Of a DNA stretch of 64,000 nucleotides, positions 8,670-18,175 are shown one piece after another. This DNA comes from an uncultured Hymenobacter sp. (GTDB taxonomy: Bacteria > Bacteroidota > Bacteroidia > Cytophagales > Hymenobacteraceae): contig CAJYPK010000061.1 of NCBI GenBank assembly GCA_913776615.1, positions 1-64,000 of the forward strand. The letters run 5' to 3'. The translations under genes and the position numbers were made by a program. The first letter of the stretch is position 1; each line of letters starts with the position of its first letter. The notes under the pieces are model-generated. The model ran no database searches. It saw only the letters and a list, made by a program, of their open reading frames with translations, and was not told the DNA's origin.

Positions 8670-8690
8670 TCCGATACCACTGCTATCGGA
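8670..8690. promoter_or_regulatory. Palindromic candidate operator upstream of the GHKL/Z1 operon
   Basis: Perfect 7-bp arms TCCGATA and TATCGGA separated by 7 bases, ending 31 bp before the GHKL ATPase start. A second small hairpin (CCGGC-aacag-GCCGG, 8701-8715) follows. Position and symmetry suggest binding of a dimeric regulator that controls the restriction genes separately from dcm. No dedicated controller gene is recognised nearby, so function is inferred. Confidence 0.35.
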
Positions 8691-8721
8691 CTTCTACGTC
8701 CCGGCAACAGGCCGGCTATCA

Positions 8722-10197
8722 ATGAGCTTTGAGACAATTCCTTTCGAGGAGGCCGGCCCGCGTGCTGATTCCATGCTCGAAACCCTTCGGTCCATCGGCT
8801 ACACGCTGGACACGGCCGTGGCTGATATTATTGATAACAGTATCGCAGCGGGAGCTACCGAGGTGCAGCTGGAAATGGTCTGGCAGGGAAGGCAGTCCAC
8901 GCTAACTATTGCGGACAATGGGCGTGGTATGGATGCAGAGCAGCTGCGTGAGGCTATGCGGCCGGGCAGCCGGCACCCCGGTCAGGTTAGGCACCGCGAT
9001 GACCTGGGTCGGTTCGGGTTAGGCCTGAAAACAGCCTCCTTTTCCCAGTGCCGGCGTTTTACAGTGCTTTCCAAACCAAAAGGGGGAGAAGTGACATACC
9101 GGTGCTGGGACTTGGATTATGTGAACGAAACGAAAGCATGGAACCTGCTGTGCCACGTATCGGACAAGGACCTGATTGCCCAACTGGCCGCCCAGCCCCA
9201 GGGTACTATCGTTTTCTGGGAAAATATGGACCGGCTTGTGGGTGACCTGCAAGCGGGCAGCGAGAAGCACGAGGCCGTATTCGGCCGGTACGTGCGGCTG
9301 GTGGAACACCATCTGGCGATGGTATTCCATCGCTATCTGGAGGATGGTGGGCTGTCCATCTATGTTAACGGGGAAAAGCTGGCCCCTTGGAATCCGTTTC
9401 TAACGGCTGAGCCATCCACGCAACGCTTACCCGAGGAATCGCTGTTCAACGGTCAGGTAGTTATAAGGCCCTATATCCTGCCGCATCACCGTCGGCTTTC
9501 CCATCCGGACCTGTTTGACCAGGCCGGTGGGTTGCGCGGCTGGAATGCCCACCAGGGATTTTATATCTACCGCAACCGCCGGCTGCTGGTAGCCGGGGAC
9601 TGGCTGGGCCTGTTCCGGCGCGAGGAGCACTGCAAGCTGGCCCGCATCATGGTCGACCTGCCCAACACATTGGATGATGCTTGGCAGATAGATATCCGCA
9701 AGGCCCAGTCCTTTCCCCCGGCCACGTTACAGAATGACTTCCGACGCATTGGAACCCTGGCCCGTACCCGCGCCGTGGAGGTCTACCGCGCCCGGGGGCG
9801 TAAGCTGAAGCACACGCATAGTATCGGCTTCACTCCCGTCTGGCAGGAGAATATCCGGCTGGGCCAGCGGCATTACACAATTAACCGCCAGCACCCGCTG
9901 GTAAAAGACGTTCTTGAGAAGGCACAGGGACAGTCCCCGGCCATGCTGCACGCGGTGTTACGGATGCTGGAGGAAACAATACCCGTGCCCCTGATTGTGC
10001 TGAGTGAGGCCGAAAAACCCCGCGAGCAGGCGATGCCCTACGAGAACGTCAGCGACCAAGAAATTCTGCCTCTTATTCAGGATATGTTTCGTGACTTCAA
10101 AGCAGCCGGTCGCTCAGCCACTGAGGTACGCCAGTTGCTGCTCAACATGGAGCCATTCAATTATTTTCCTCACTTGATTGATAAGCTGACCGACTGA
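8722..10197 (+). CDS. MORC/MutL-like GHKL ATPase of restriction-like system
   Basis: A 491-aa protein with an N-terminal Hsp90/MutL/MORC-type ATP-binding fold: N-box ADIIDNS (about 34-40), G1 box IADNGRGM (63-70) and G2 box LGRFGLGLKTAS (95-106). The C-terminal half resembles the S5-like and helical extension of bacterial MORC relatives. Such ATPases dimerise on ATP binding and are thought to clamp or remodel DNA. The cluster with Z1, DUF4420 and AIPR genes matches a restriction-like system predicted by comparative genomics for prokaryotic MORC homologues. The stop overlaps the next start (TGATG), indicating coupling to Z1. Confidence 0.9.
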   Translation: MSFETIPFEEAGPRADSMLETLRSIGYTLDTAVADIIDNSIAAGATEVQLEMVWQGRQSTLTIADNGRGMDAEQLREAMRPGSRHPGQVRHRDDLGRFGLGLKTASFSQCRRFTVLSKPKGGEVTYRCWDLDYVNETKAWNLLCHVSDKDLIAQLAAQPQGTIVFWENMDRLVGDLQAGSEKHEAVFGRYVRLVEHHLAMVFHRYLEDGGLSIYVNGEKLAPWNPFLTAEPSTQRLPEESLFNGQVVIRPYILPHHRRLSHPDLFDQAGGLRGWNAHQGFYIYRNRRLLVAGDWLGLFRREEHCKLARIMVDLPNTLDDAWQIDIRKAQSFPPATLQNDFRRIGTLARTRAVEVYRARGRKLKHTHSIGFTPVWQENIRLGQRHYTINRQHPLVKDVLEKAQGQSPAMLHAVLRMLEETIPVPLIVLSEAEKPREQAMPYENVSDQEILPLIQDMFRDFKAAGRSATEVRQLLLNMEPFNYFPHLIDKLTD

Positions 10198-13064
10198 TGA
10201 CCGATTCCCATGAGGAAATGCTGAGCGTGGCTATCACCATGCTCACGCCCAAACCCCACAAAACCCCGGCTGTCATCGAGGAAACAGTTACCCGGCTCGG
10301 GATACTTTATCCGGAAGCGGATGCGGCCCAGCTCAAAGCGGATTTGCTGGCTTATTACCGGGTGAAATCGCTTGATTACGCCATTCTTGAAGACCGGGCC
10401 AAGCGACAGCCGCCGTGGCTGGATAAGGCGCGGGAAGGCATCAAATGGAAGTTCTGGAACCGTTACCGTGACTACCTGCAGTTTGACCGCCGGATGGCTG
10501 CCCACACGGTGGACCAGCTCGGCGACCTGACAGACGATATTCTGGACCGGCTCAGCAATCCCCGCGACACCCAGCCCTTCGACCGCCGGGGGATGGTGGT
10601 GGGGCAGGTGCAGTCCGGCAAGACGGGCAACTATACCGGCCTGATTTGCAAGGCTGCCGATGCCGGCTATAAGCTCATTATTGTGCTGGCCGGTATCCAC
10701 AGCAGCCTGCGCAGCCAGACCCAGGAGCGGCTGGATGAAGGCTTTGTGGGCTACAATACCCAGACGGCCCGGACGCACCGTACCGGTAATCACTGGATTG
10801 GGGTCGGAAAGCGGGACCGTAAGGTGCCGGCGCATTCGCTGACCACGAGCGCTCCCAATGGCGATTTTAAAGCATCGCTGGCCGATAGTGTGCCCGCTAC
10901 CATCTTCGGGTCCGACCCGGTCCTGATAGTAATCAAGAAGAACGTCAGCATTCTGCGCAACCTCATTCTGTGGCTGGCGGCCAAAGGCGAGGAAACCGAA
11001 AAAGGGCAGCGTTTGCTGAGTGATATGCCACTGCTGCTGGTGGACGACGAAGCTGATAATGCTTCCATCAACGTCAGCAAGGAAAATATTTCAGCGGTAA
11101 ATGCCTCCATCCGGGTGCTGCTGTCGCTGTTCGAGCAGAAAGCATACGTAGGTTACACCGCGACCCCCTTTGCCAATATTTTTATTCCGGTGCTCAGCCG
11201 GACTGACTTCGAGGCACTGAATCTGACTATCAAGGGCCGGCACAATACGCTGGATGCCGCCGTTGGGCAGGAACTGTTTCCCCGGGACTTTATTGTCAAC
11301 ATCCCGCCACCCAGCAACTACGTGGGACCTGACCGGATTTTCGGAATTGGGGAGCCGGATGATGATGAGGAAGGTTCGCACGAGAACGTATTTCCCGTGG
11401 TGCACGAAATCGATGAGGAAACCGATAACTACCTGATTGCTTACCCCAATAAGCATAAAAAGGACGACGACCCGCCTGCCTATCTGCCAGACTCGCTGAA
11501 AGATGCCATCAACCATTTCTTTCTTACCTGTGCCGCCCGGCTGGCACGTGGCCAGCAGCGGCAGCACAGCTCTATGCTCATCCACGTTTCGCGGTTTGTA
11601 AAATGGCAGAATGAGACGGGTAAACAGGTTGGGATATACCTGAGTGACTGCCGCTCCAAGCTGGCCCTGCGTAAAAACAGTCTGGAGCCGGCCTTAAAAG
11701 CCCTCTGGGAAGATGAGTACGAGCCGGTTACTGCCCGATTTATTGAGGGGAATCTAATTGACGACCATCTTATCAAACCGCTGGGCTGGGAAGCCGTTCG
11801 CAAGTACCTGAAGCCAGCGCTGGAGCGCATTAAGGTACGAGTTGTACATGGCACCCCCGACCGGACCGGTGATACGCTGCACCTGCCGCTGACTTACAGC
11901 GATTATGACGACACCGGGCTGTTTGTTATCGCCGTAGGAGGTAATAAGCTCTCGCGTGGTCTTACACTGGAAGGTTTGTGCGTCAGTTATTATCTGCGGG
12001 CATCACGGATGTACGATACCCTGATGCAGATGGGCCGCTGGTTTGGCTACCGCCCCGGCTACGCAGACCTGTGCCGGCTGTTCACCACCGGGGAAATTAT
12101 CAGCTGGTACCGTCACATAACGCTGGCCACCGAGGAACTGCGTCTGGAATTCGACCGCATGGTCCGGCAGCGCCGTACCCCGGAAGAGTATGGGCTGAAA
12201 ATCCGCTCTAAGCCTGGTGTACTCCAGATTACCGCCACTAACCGGATGCGGGGAGCTTGGCCGCTTCAGCTCAGCTTCGCCGGGGAACTTATGGAAACCT
12301 ATGCTTTCCCCCGACACGACCCGAAGTTCATTCAGACCAATTACGACGCCGTGCAGGACCTGATTAATCAGCTTGGTACACCGGTGCCTATCGGACGGCA
12401 GCCCTATGCTTGGCGTGGGGTCGCGGCGGAAACAGTACAGGAATTTCTGCTGAGCTACCTCACAACCCAGCGTAATATTGAACCGGGTAAGCTCACTGAT
12501 TATATTAGTAGCCAGCAGCAAGACGGACGGCTCACCAGCTGGAATGTTATTCTGATGCAGGCGGAAAACGACAACAATCCGTTAGTTCCTTTTACAATTG
12601 ATGGGGTGCCGGTGCAGGTTCGCACGACGTACCGTGATGCCGCAGGAGCCAAGGACAAAACCAAAACTGTCAGTACAGTTGAGTACGTCATTCCCAAGGC
12701 CCATATTATCAGCCCCCGCCATGAAGCGCTGGACCTGACGGACGAGCAAATGAGTAAAGCGCTGACAGATACCAGAGCTGAGCGGAAGGGGGCGGCGTAC
12801 CCTTCCGGTGATGAAATCCGGCGTAACAGACCGGCATCCGAGGCCCTGTTACTGCTCTATCCTCTGGACCCCGGCCCGGCCGGCTATGCTGACGATGCGC
12901 CTGATGTCCCGGTTATGGGTTATGCCATTAGCTTCCCGGCTATCAAAAAAGACCGGAAAGTTACTTACATGGGTAATTCGCAGCTGCTGGCCGAGTTCAC
13001 AAATGACGATGAGGATGCACTGGATGAAGAGGCCGACCAGCAGATAACCCGGGATGATGACTAA
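10197..13064 (+). CDS. Z1-domain superfamily II helicase-like ATPase
   Basis: A 955-aa protein. Walker A is GQVQSGKT (136-143), followed by a Walker B-like LLLVDDEADNAS near 280, then the Z1-type block GGNKLSRGLTLEG and the motif VI-like QMGRWFGYRPGY near 600-630. The Z1 domain is typical of helicase-like proteins in restriction-like operons, where they are presumed to translocate on or unwind target DNA. It starts within the stop codon of the GHKL gene and overlaps the DUF4420 gene by 11 bp, so the products probably act as one complex. The tail is acidic (DDEDALDEEADQQ). Confidence 0.93.
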   Translation: MTDSHEEMLSVAITMLTPKPHKTPAVIEETVTRLGILYPEADAAQLKADLLAYYRVKSLDYAILEDRAKRQPPWLDKAREGIKWKFWNRYRDYLQFDRRMAAHTVDQLGDLTDDILDRLSNPRDTQPFDRRGMVVGQVQSGKTGNYTGLICKAADAGYKLIIVLAGIHSSLRSQTQERLDEGFVGYNTQTARTHRTGNHWIGVGKRDRKVPAHSLTTSAPNGDFKASLADSVPATIFGSDPVLIVIKKNVSILRNLILWLAAKGEETEKGQRLLSDMPLLLVDDEADNASINVSKENISAVNASIRVLLSLFEQKAYVGYTATPFANIFIPVLSRTDFEALNLTIKGRHNTLDAAVGQELFPRDFIVNIPPPSNYVGPDRIFGIGEPDDDEEGSHENVFPVVHEIDEETDNYLIAYPNKHKKDDDPPAYLPDSLKDAINHFFLTCAARLARGQQRQHSSMLIHVSRFVKWQNETGKQVGIYLSDCRSKLALRKNSLEPALKALWEDEYEPVTARFIEGNLIDDHLIKPLGWEAVRKYLKPALERIKVRVVHGTPDRTGDTLHLPLTYSDYDDTGLFVIAVGGNKLSRGLTLEGLCVSYYLRASRMYDTLMQMGRWFGYRPGYADLCRLFTTGEIISWYRHITLATEELRLEFDRMVRQRRTPEEYGLKIRSKPGVLQITATNRMRGAWPLQLSFAGELMETYAFPRHDPKFIQTNYDAVQDLINQLGTPVPIGRQPYAWRGVAAETVQEFLLSYLTTQRNIEPGKLTDYISSQQQDGRLTSWNVILMQAENDNNPLVPFTIDGVPVQVRTTYRDAAGAKDKTKTVSTVEYVIPKAHIISPRHEALDLTDEQMSKALTDTRAERKGAAYPSGDEIRRNRPASEALLLLYPLDPGPAGYADDAPDVPVMGYAISFPAIKKDRKVTYMGNSQLLAEFTNDDEDALDEEADQQITRDDD

Positions 13065-14094
13065 CGACGGAACAGCTGCCGCTCTGGAGGCCATCTGGAA
13101 AGAACTGCTGCTGACGCCTCCGGCACCGGGAAAGGTCGAGGCCTTACCGTGTCTGCCAGCCGAGCCGGCCAGCCCGCTCTCAGCGGGCATCCTGCACGTA
13201 CCCGGCAACGAGGTAATACGTCGGGTGCTGCTGCTGGCCCTGCCGGTCCGCCTGCGCTCCCGCATTGCCCCCGACCACCGTTATTCTGGTCTTAGTCTGG
13301 AGCCGCTGCCTGACCCGGACCAGCCGGACACCATTTTTCAACTGGCGCTTATTCTGACGGACGAGCGGTTTTCCGACATCTTCTCCATTCTGACAGCCGA
13401 TATCATCGCGGCTTTGAGCGAGGCCCACGATGGTAGTGCCTACCTGCGAGCGTTTATGGCCAGACTAAACCGGTGGCAGGAATTGTTCGGGCTGTTCAAT
13501 CCGGCCGGGCTGAGTGGTCCGGCGCGGCAAGGCCTGTTCGGAGAGCTGCATCTGCTGCGGGAGCTGCTGCTGGCCGGTATGGCCCCCGGACCGGTGCTGG
13601 CTGCTTGGACGGGGCCTTTGCACGACCCCCAAGATTTTCACTTCGGTCCCAATGCCGTCGAAGTAAAGACCAGCGCCGGCAACAGCCAGTCCTTTCAGGT
13701 CAGCGGTGCCGGGCAGCTGGACGAGAGCCCGTTTGAGCATCTTTTCCTACTGCACCTGTTTCTGGAGGTAGCCGAAAACACGGGCGAAACGTTGCCTCAG
13801 CTCGTGGAGCAGCTGACCACGGCAGCAGCTGTGGACCCGGTAGCGGCCAAGCTACTGGAAACCCGTCTGCATCAGGCGGGCTATTTTCACTCCCAGGCCG
13901 ACCGCTACCAAACAGAAGGCTTCCGAGTCCGTCATGCTACTCTGGCACAGGTTCACGAGGACTTTCCCCGCATCCGGGTGGCCGACCTGCGCCCCGGCAT
14001 CGGGTCTTTATCCTACACCGTAGCAGTCGACCAGCTGCTGCCCCATGTGTTTCCTTTTGATACTCTCCTTACGCTATTGAATTCCCATGTCTGA
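13054..14094 (+). CDS. DUF4420 PD-(D/E)xK motif nuclease
   Basis: A 346-aa protein. After an N-terminal domain ending in LNRWQELFGL comes the nuclease core: Glu164 in QGLFGELHLLREL, Asp194 in DPQDFHF, and Glu203-Val-Lys205 in AVEVKTSAG, a complete E-D-ExK restriction-endonuclease signature. It is presumably the cleaving subunit of the system. It overlaps Z1 by 11 bp and AIPR by 8 bp. The start is taken at the first of two adjacent ATGs (13054/13057). A catalytic-half-less relative lies upstream at 6179. Confidence 0.9.
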   Translation: MMTNDGTAAALEAIWKELLLTPPAPGKVEALPCLPAEPASPLSAGILHVPGNEVIRRVLLLALPVRLRSRIAPDHRYSGLSLEPLPDPDQPDTIFQLALILTDERFSDIFSILTADIIAALSEAHDGSAYLRAFMARLNRWQELFGLFNPAGLSGPARQGLFGELHLLRELLLAGMAPGPVLAAWTGPLHDPQDFHFGPNAVEVKTSAGNSQSFQVSGAGQLDESPFEHLFLLHLFLEVAENTGETLPQLVEQLTTAAAVDPVAAKLLETRLHQAGYFHSQADRYQTEGFRVRHATLAQVHEDFPRIRVADLRPGIGSLSYTVAVDQLLPHVFPFDTLLTLLNSHV

Positions 14095-16432
14095 TGCCGA
14101 TGAACAACTCCGGTTCCTGACTGACCTCAACCAGGAAATCCGTGCCCTGACGGAAGCTGAGGAAGGGGGCGCGTTGCTGGAAGAAAAGGCTACCGAATAT
14201 CTGATAGGTATGCTGACCGATGCCGGTGAAACGGAGGATGCCCGCGTCTGTACCAGCATTAAGGCCAATAAAGCCAATCAGATACAGCATAAAATCAACG
14301 GCTACGCCCTGAGCGAGGATTTCGAAACCGTTGACCTGTTTATAACCTTTTTTCAGGAGGGAGAAGAGATACGTTCGTTTGCGAAAAGTGAGGTAACGAC
14401 GGCTGCCAACCAGTCCGAGCGGTTTTTAAAAGATGTGTTTAATGGCTATCAGGACAGGCTCGATGAATCAGCCCCGGTCTATGACTTGGCGCAGGTGCTT
14501 TTCGAAAACGCCGCCAAGGTGGTGCGTGCCCGCATCTTCATTCTGACCAATGCCCGTCTGAGCAGCGATACCGCAGTACCGGACCGCCGGTTGCGTGATA
14601 CCCTGCATGTCCAGTACCATGTGTGGGACTTGGAGAGGTTCTTTCGCCTGTGGACCAGCCGCAACCGCCGCGAACCCATCGTGATAGATTTTGAGAGGGG
14701 TTACGGTAAACCACTGGCCTGCCTGCCCATGCCGGTGAGTAATGATGACTACCAGACCTGCCTGGCTATTCTGCCAGGTACCATGCTGGCCGAAATCTAC
14801 GAGCGCTACGGAGCGCGCCTGCTGGAGCAGAACGTACGGTCCTTTCTGGATTTCACGGGCGGGGTGAATAAGGGTATCCGCAATACCATCCGCACAGCTC
14901 CTCATCGTTTTCTGGCCTATAATAACGGCATTGCGGCCACAGCCGAGGAGGTAGATATGCGCGAGTTACCTGGCGGAGGCTGGGCAATCTACACGGTGAG
15001 GGACCTCCAGATTGTTAACGGGGGCCAGACGACGGCTGCCATCTTCCGCACCCAGCGCCAAGACAAGGCGGATATTGCCGGGGTGTTCGTGCAGATGAAG
15101 CTGACAGTGCTGCGCCGGCCTGAGGAGATGGATGAAATCATTCCGCTCATCTCACAGTACGCCAACAGCCAGAACGGCATCCAAGCAGCTGACCTGTCGG
15201 CCAATAATGCCTTTAACCGCCAGCTGGAGAAGATTTCACGTACCTGCTGGGCTCCGGCAGCCAAAGACTCCTCGCTGCAGACACGATGGTTCTTCGAGCG
15301 AGCCCGTGGTCAGTACAAGGTGGCCTACAACCGGGAGCTGTCAAACAGCCGCCGCACGGCGTTTGAAAAACAGAACCCGCGCAAGCAGCTTTTCAGCAAA
15401 GAGATGGTGGCCAAATATGAGCATATGTGGAGCGGCTACCCGCACCTAGTGGCCAAGGGCGCACAGAAAAACTACGCGGAGTTTCTGAAAGAGAAGCTGA
15501 AGAAGGATTTCCTGCCGAACAACGTCTTCTTCGAGGACCTGATAGCCAAAGCCATTCTCTTCCGGGCGGCCGATTTGGAATATGGTCGGGGAGCTACTAA
15601 AATCGGCGACTTCAAATTCCTGACGGTTCCCTATACTCTGGCCTGGCTGAATCACCTGACCGGTGGCCGGATTGACCTGCTTCAAATCTGGAAGCAGCAG
15701 GAGGTGTCAGACAATCTGCGCAGCGCTATCCGTAGCCTGCTGTACGTAGTAGACCGGTTCCTACTGGATAACGCGGGTGGCAAGCTGGTCAGCGAGCGTG
15801 CCAAGCAGGAAGATTACTGGAAGCTGCTGGTAAGCAAAGGCCTTCCTGGCAATACTCTTCAGAAAATGCTGGCGGACCTGAGCAATGATTTTGCAGACCC
15901 TCAGCAGCAGAAGAAGCGGTACAGCCGCAGTAATGATGAACTGGCAGCCGAGGAGCGCCGGCAGGAGGAGGAATCCCTGCGTGGGTTGGGTGCACGGGCT
16001 TGGGAAATTATCGAGCAGTGGGGCCGCCAGACTGACCTGCTGACTCCTCACAAGCGGGGTAAGTGCACCGATATTGCGGTAAGCATCAATAAAAACAGGC
16101 CACTTACGGATAGTGAGCTGGAAAACGGACGGACCATCATTGACCTGATGCTGGAACGCAACCCGCAGCTGCTTGATGAATTATATGCGGAACAGCCTGC
16201 CCCTGCTGTCTCAGCAGCTGCTTCTCGGCGAATTATCACGCTGGATGATGCAGAGCACCTGCTGGCATGGGAGAAGAAAAACAAGAAGCTCCGGGCAGCA
16301 GATGCGGACTTTCTGATTAAAGTCAGGAAGGGTGAATTGCGATTGAGTGAAGCAGTAAAAGGGAAAGTATTTTACCTGCAAAACAGTGTTTTACGACACG
16401 GATACAAAGTGCCGCAGGAGCAATCAGTATAG
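14087..16432 (+). CDS. AIPR-family protein (abortive infection phage resistance)
   Basis: A 781-aa protein. The AIPR core is recognisable around residues 245-330 and beyond: RSFLDFTGGVNKGIRNTI, HRFLAYNNGIAATAEEV, LQIVNGGQTTAAIF and IPLISQYANSQNGIQAADL. Residues about 30-130 look like a restriction-endonuclease-like segment (EKATEYLIGMLTDAGETEDA, DLFITFF, EEIRSFAKSEV). AIPR proteins occur in phage-resistance loci and next to Z1 genes; molecular activity is not established. Last gene of the plus-strand operon, overlapping DUF4420 by 8 bp, and converging on the MBL-hydrolase operon 31 bp away. Confidence 0.92.
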   Translation: MSDADEQLRFLTDLNQEIRALTEAEEGGALLEEKATEYLIGMLTDAGETEDARVCTSIKANKANQIQHKINGYALSEDFETVDLFITFFQEGEEIRSFAKSEVTTAANQSERFLKDVFNGYQDRLDESAPVYDLAQVLFENAAKVVRARIFILTNARLSSDTAVPDRRLRDTLHVQYHVWDLERFFRLWTSRNRREPIVIDFERGYGKPLACLPMPVSNDDYQTCLAILPGTMLAEIYERYGARLLEQNVRSFLDFTGGVNKGIRNTIRTAPHRFLAYNNGIAATAEEVDMRELPGGGWAIYTVRDLQIVNGGQTTAAIFRTQRQDKADIAGVFVQMKLTVLRRPEEMDEIIPLISQYANSQNGIQAADLSANNAFNRQLEKISRTCWAPAAKDSSLQTRWFFERARGQYKVAYNRELSNSRRTAFEKQNPRKQLFSKEMVAKYEHMWSGYPHLVAKGAQKNYAEFLKEKLKKDFLPNNVFFEDLIAKAILFRAADLEYGRGATKIGDFKFLTVPYTLAWLNHLTGGRIDLLQIWKQQEVSDNLRSAIRSLLYVVDRFLLDNAGGKLVSERAKQEDYWKLLVSKGLPGNTLQKMLADLSNDFADPQQQKKRYSRSNDELAAEERRQEEESLRGLGARAWEIIEQWGRQTDLLTPHKRGKCTDIAVSINKNRPLTDSELENGRTIIDLMLERNPQLLDELYAEQPAPAVSAAASRRIITLDDAEHLLAWEKKNKKLRAADADFLIKVRKGELRLSEAVKGKVFYLQNSVLRHGYKVPQEQSV

Positions 16433-16463
16433 ATGCCATTATTGCGTCACAGTAATTCACAGA

Positions 16464-17420
16464 TTAGAGGTCAAATTCCTTGTCACCCCCATCCGTATCG
16501 ATTAAATCGCTAGCCATGTCCAAGACAATGGTCTTTTGTTTGAGCGTGAGGTATTCCTGCATTCCATAAATGATATTGGTCGCGTGTATGGCGAACCCCA
16601 GCCCATCAAGTTCAGTCAGAACTTCAAGGTGAGGATGCCGGTACTTACCGTTTACCCCGGACGAGACTACTGCGCGGCGCCCTTCAGCGTTTAGTAATCC
16701 ACCCCAAAATGTGGCGGAGTAGTTTTTTTTGGAGCCATGATGCGGGGCCTGCACCAGCGCTAGGGGTACTGCTGGCAATAAAGCCTGCTTGTGGATTCTT
16801 TCGAACGTAACGGCAACAGCATCAGCAGTAACTAGGGCCCTGTTTTGGCCCGAAGTAATCAGGAATACTGTGGAGAGCAGATTAGCCGCCTGACTGGCTT
16901 CCTTTTTATTGGCTCCGGCATCAGAATCAACTTTTGCCTGATACTGCTGCATTTCCTGATGCCCCGGTGACAGCACTTTTAGTGTCAGGTGTTCACTCAG
17001 TTCTAAAGTAACCCCTTGCAGGAGGGGGAATATTTCTTCGAGGGTCCCTTCTTTAAGGAGCTTGCTGATTAGCTGAAGCATCTTTTCCAGCTCCTGGGTG
17101 GCATCGTGGCCGGTTTCAAACTGCGACCAGTATTGCTTATTAAGATTGAAAGACGAGTTGCCAAACCAACCAATCTTAAGGCCCTGCGCCGAACAATATT
17201 CCAGCAGTTCAGTGAAGCCGGAATAATGGTCTTCGTGCGGATGGGAGAGGATGATAAAGTCTAGGCGTTGATAGCCCTTGGCAATAATGTGCTCAAGAAC
17301 AGGATTGGCTTTCCCTTTCCTGTTACAGTCGAAAACACCGACGTGCTGTTCAGCATTGTCCGTCCATTCCAAGATGACAGAGTCACCCTGGCCTACGTCT
17401 TTAAATGTTAGGCGCGCCAT
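16464..17420 (-). CDS. MBL-fold metallohydrolase (ComEC/Rec2 C-domain-like)
   Basis: A 318-aa soluble beta-lactamase-fold enzyme. The zinc motif HxHxDH is His60-Pro-His62-Glu-Asp64-His65 in ILSHPHEDHYSG. A later APHHGSKKNY supplies the PHHGS typical of ComEC-like hydrolases, and the N-terminus KDVGQGDSVIL is the GQGD signature of this subgroup. Related domains degrade nucleic acids or cleave phosphoesters. There is no membrane part, so it is not a DNA-uptake channel. It is the last gene of the minus-strand operon, abutting the receiver gene with no gap, and is the likely enzymatic effector of the cassette (inference). Confidence 0.88.
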   Translation of the reverse strand: MARLTFKDVGQGDSVILEWTDNAEQHVGVFDCNRKGKANPVLEHIIAKGYQRLDFIILSHPHEDHYSGFTELLEYCSAQGLKIGWFGNSSFNLNKQYWSQFETGHDATQELEKMLQLISKLLKEGTLEEIFPLLQGVTLELSEHLTLKVLSPGHQEMQQYQAKVDSDAGANKKEASQAANLLSTVFLITSGQNRALVTADAVAVTFERIHKQALLPAVPLALVQAPHHGSKKNYSATFWGGLLNAEGRRAVVSSGVNGKYRHPHLEVLTELDGLGFAIHATNIIYGMQEYLTLKQKTIVLDMASDLIDTDGGDKEFDL

Positions 17421-18164
17421 TTATTTGCCTTTGAACAGCCGTTCGTCAATATCATGCATATACCCGGCTTTACTGAAAAGGGCCGAAGGGTCGCCGGCCG
17501 CTTTTGAGAATTCGAAAGTGGTACTGCCTGGCTTGGTTGTTACTGTGATGGTAATGTATTTCCCTCTGTCCAAATCTACCACGCCTTCAAGTGGGCGGCG
17601 GTCAAATCGGCGCAGCTGAAATTTTTTGCCTTCTTTATCCATAAGACAATCAATTATCACGCTGTCTTCTTCGATGTCAATAATCTCCCCATCGAACATG
17701 ATGACATCGGTGATGCGGGTAATCTCAGCGTCAATTTCAGCAAGCAGGCGTTCGACATCAATATCACTGCCTAACAAAAAGTCGTTCTTGGATTTGACGA
17801 TAGTCTTAACCGGTAAAAGGTCAAGTATTCTCAGAACCTCAATAACTTGGTCTGCTTTATCCGGGTCCCGCGTCCATACTACCAGAACGTATCTCTTACC
17901 GGGCGGAACGATACTTTCAATAATCTGCGCGCACAGTTCGGGCTGGAAATCAGAGTTATTGAAATTGGTGTTATAGTGCAGGTCCAGAAATATCAGCTCA
18001 ATGCTTTGAATAGGCTGTTCAGGCTGCTCCAGGTTTTCAGGGCTGGCATCAAAAAATCTGGCACTGATTGAGTGCTCTCTTAACTTGTCAATGATGGGGC
18101 GTACTTCGGATTGAACGTCATCAATGATAGCAACCTGGGGTTCTCTGAGTTGGGCAAGTAGCAT
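17421..18164 (-). CDS. Receiver-domain protein with novel C-terminal output domain
   Basis: A 247-aa protein. Residues 10-128 carry the full receiver set: acidic pair Asp15-Asp16 (VAIIDD), phosphoacceptor Asp61 (LIFLDLHY), Thr98 (LVVWTRD), and Lys120-126 (VKTIVKSK). The C-terminal about 110 residues are beta-rich (DVIMFDGEIIDIEEDSVII, GKYITITVTTK) and are not a recognisable DNA-binding output. Only 11 bp separate it from the upstream kinase gene and none from the downstream MBL gene. It probably receives phosphate from the kinase and controls the hydrolase by protein contact rather than transcription; this is inference. Confidence 0.75.
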   Translation of the reverse strand: MLLAQLREPQVAIIDDVQSEVRPIIDKLREHSISARFFDASPENLEQPEQPIQSIELIFLDLHYNTNFNNSDFQPELCAQIIESIVPPGKRYVLVVWTRDPDKADQVIEVLRILDLLPVKTIVKSKNDFLLGSDIDVERLLAEIDAEITRITDVIMFDGEIIDIEEDSVIIDCLMDKEGKKFQLRRFDRRPLEGVVDLDRGKYITITVTTKPGSTTFEFSKAAGDPSALFSKAGYMHDIDERLFKGK

Positions 18165-18175
18165 TCCAGCTTTAA

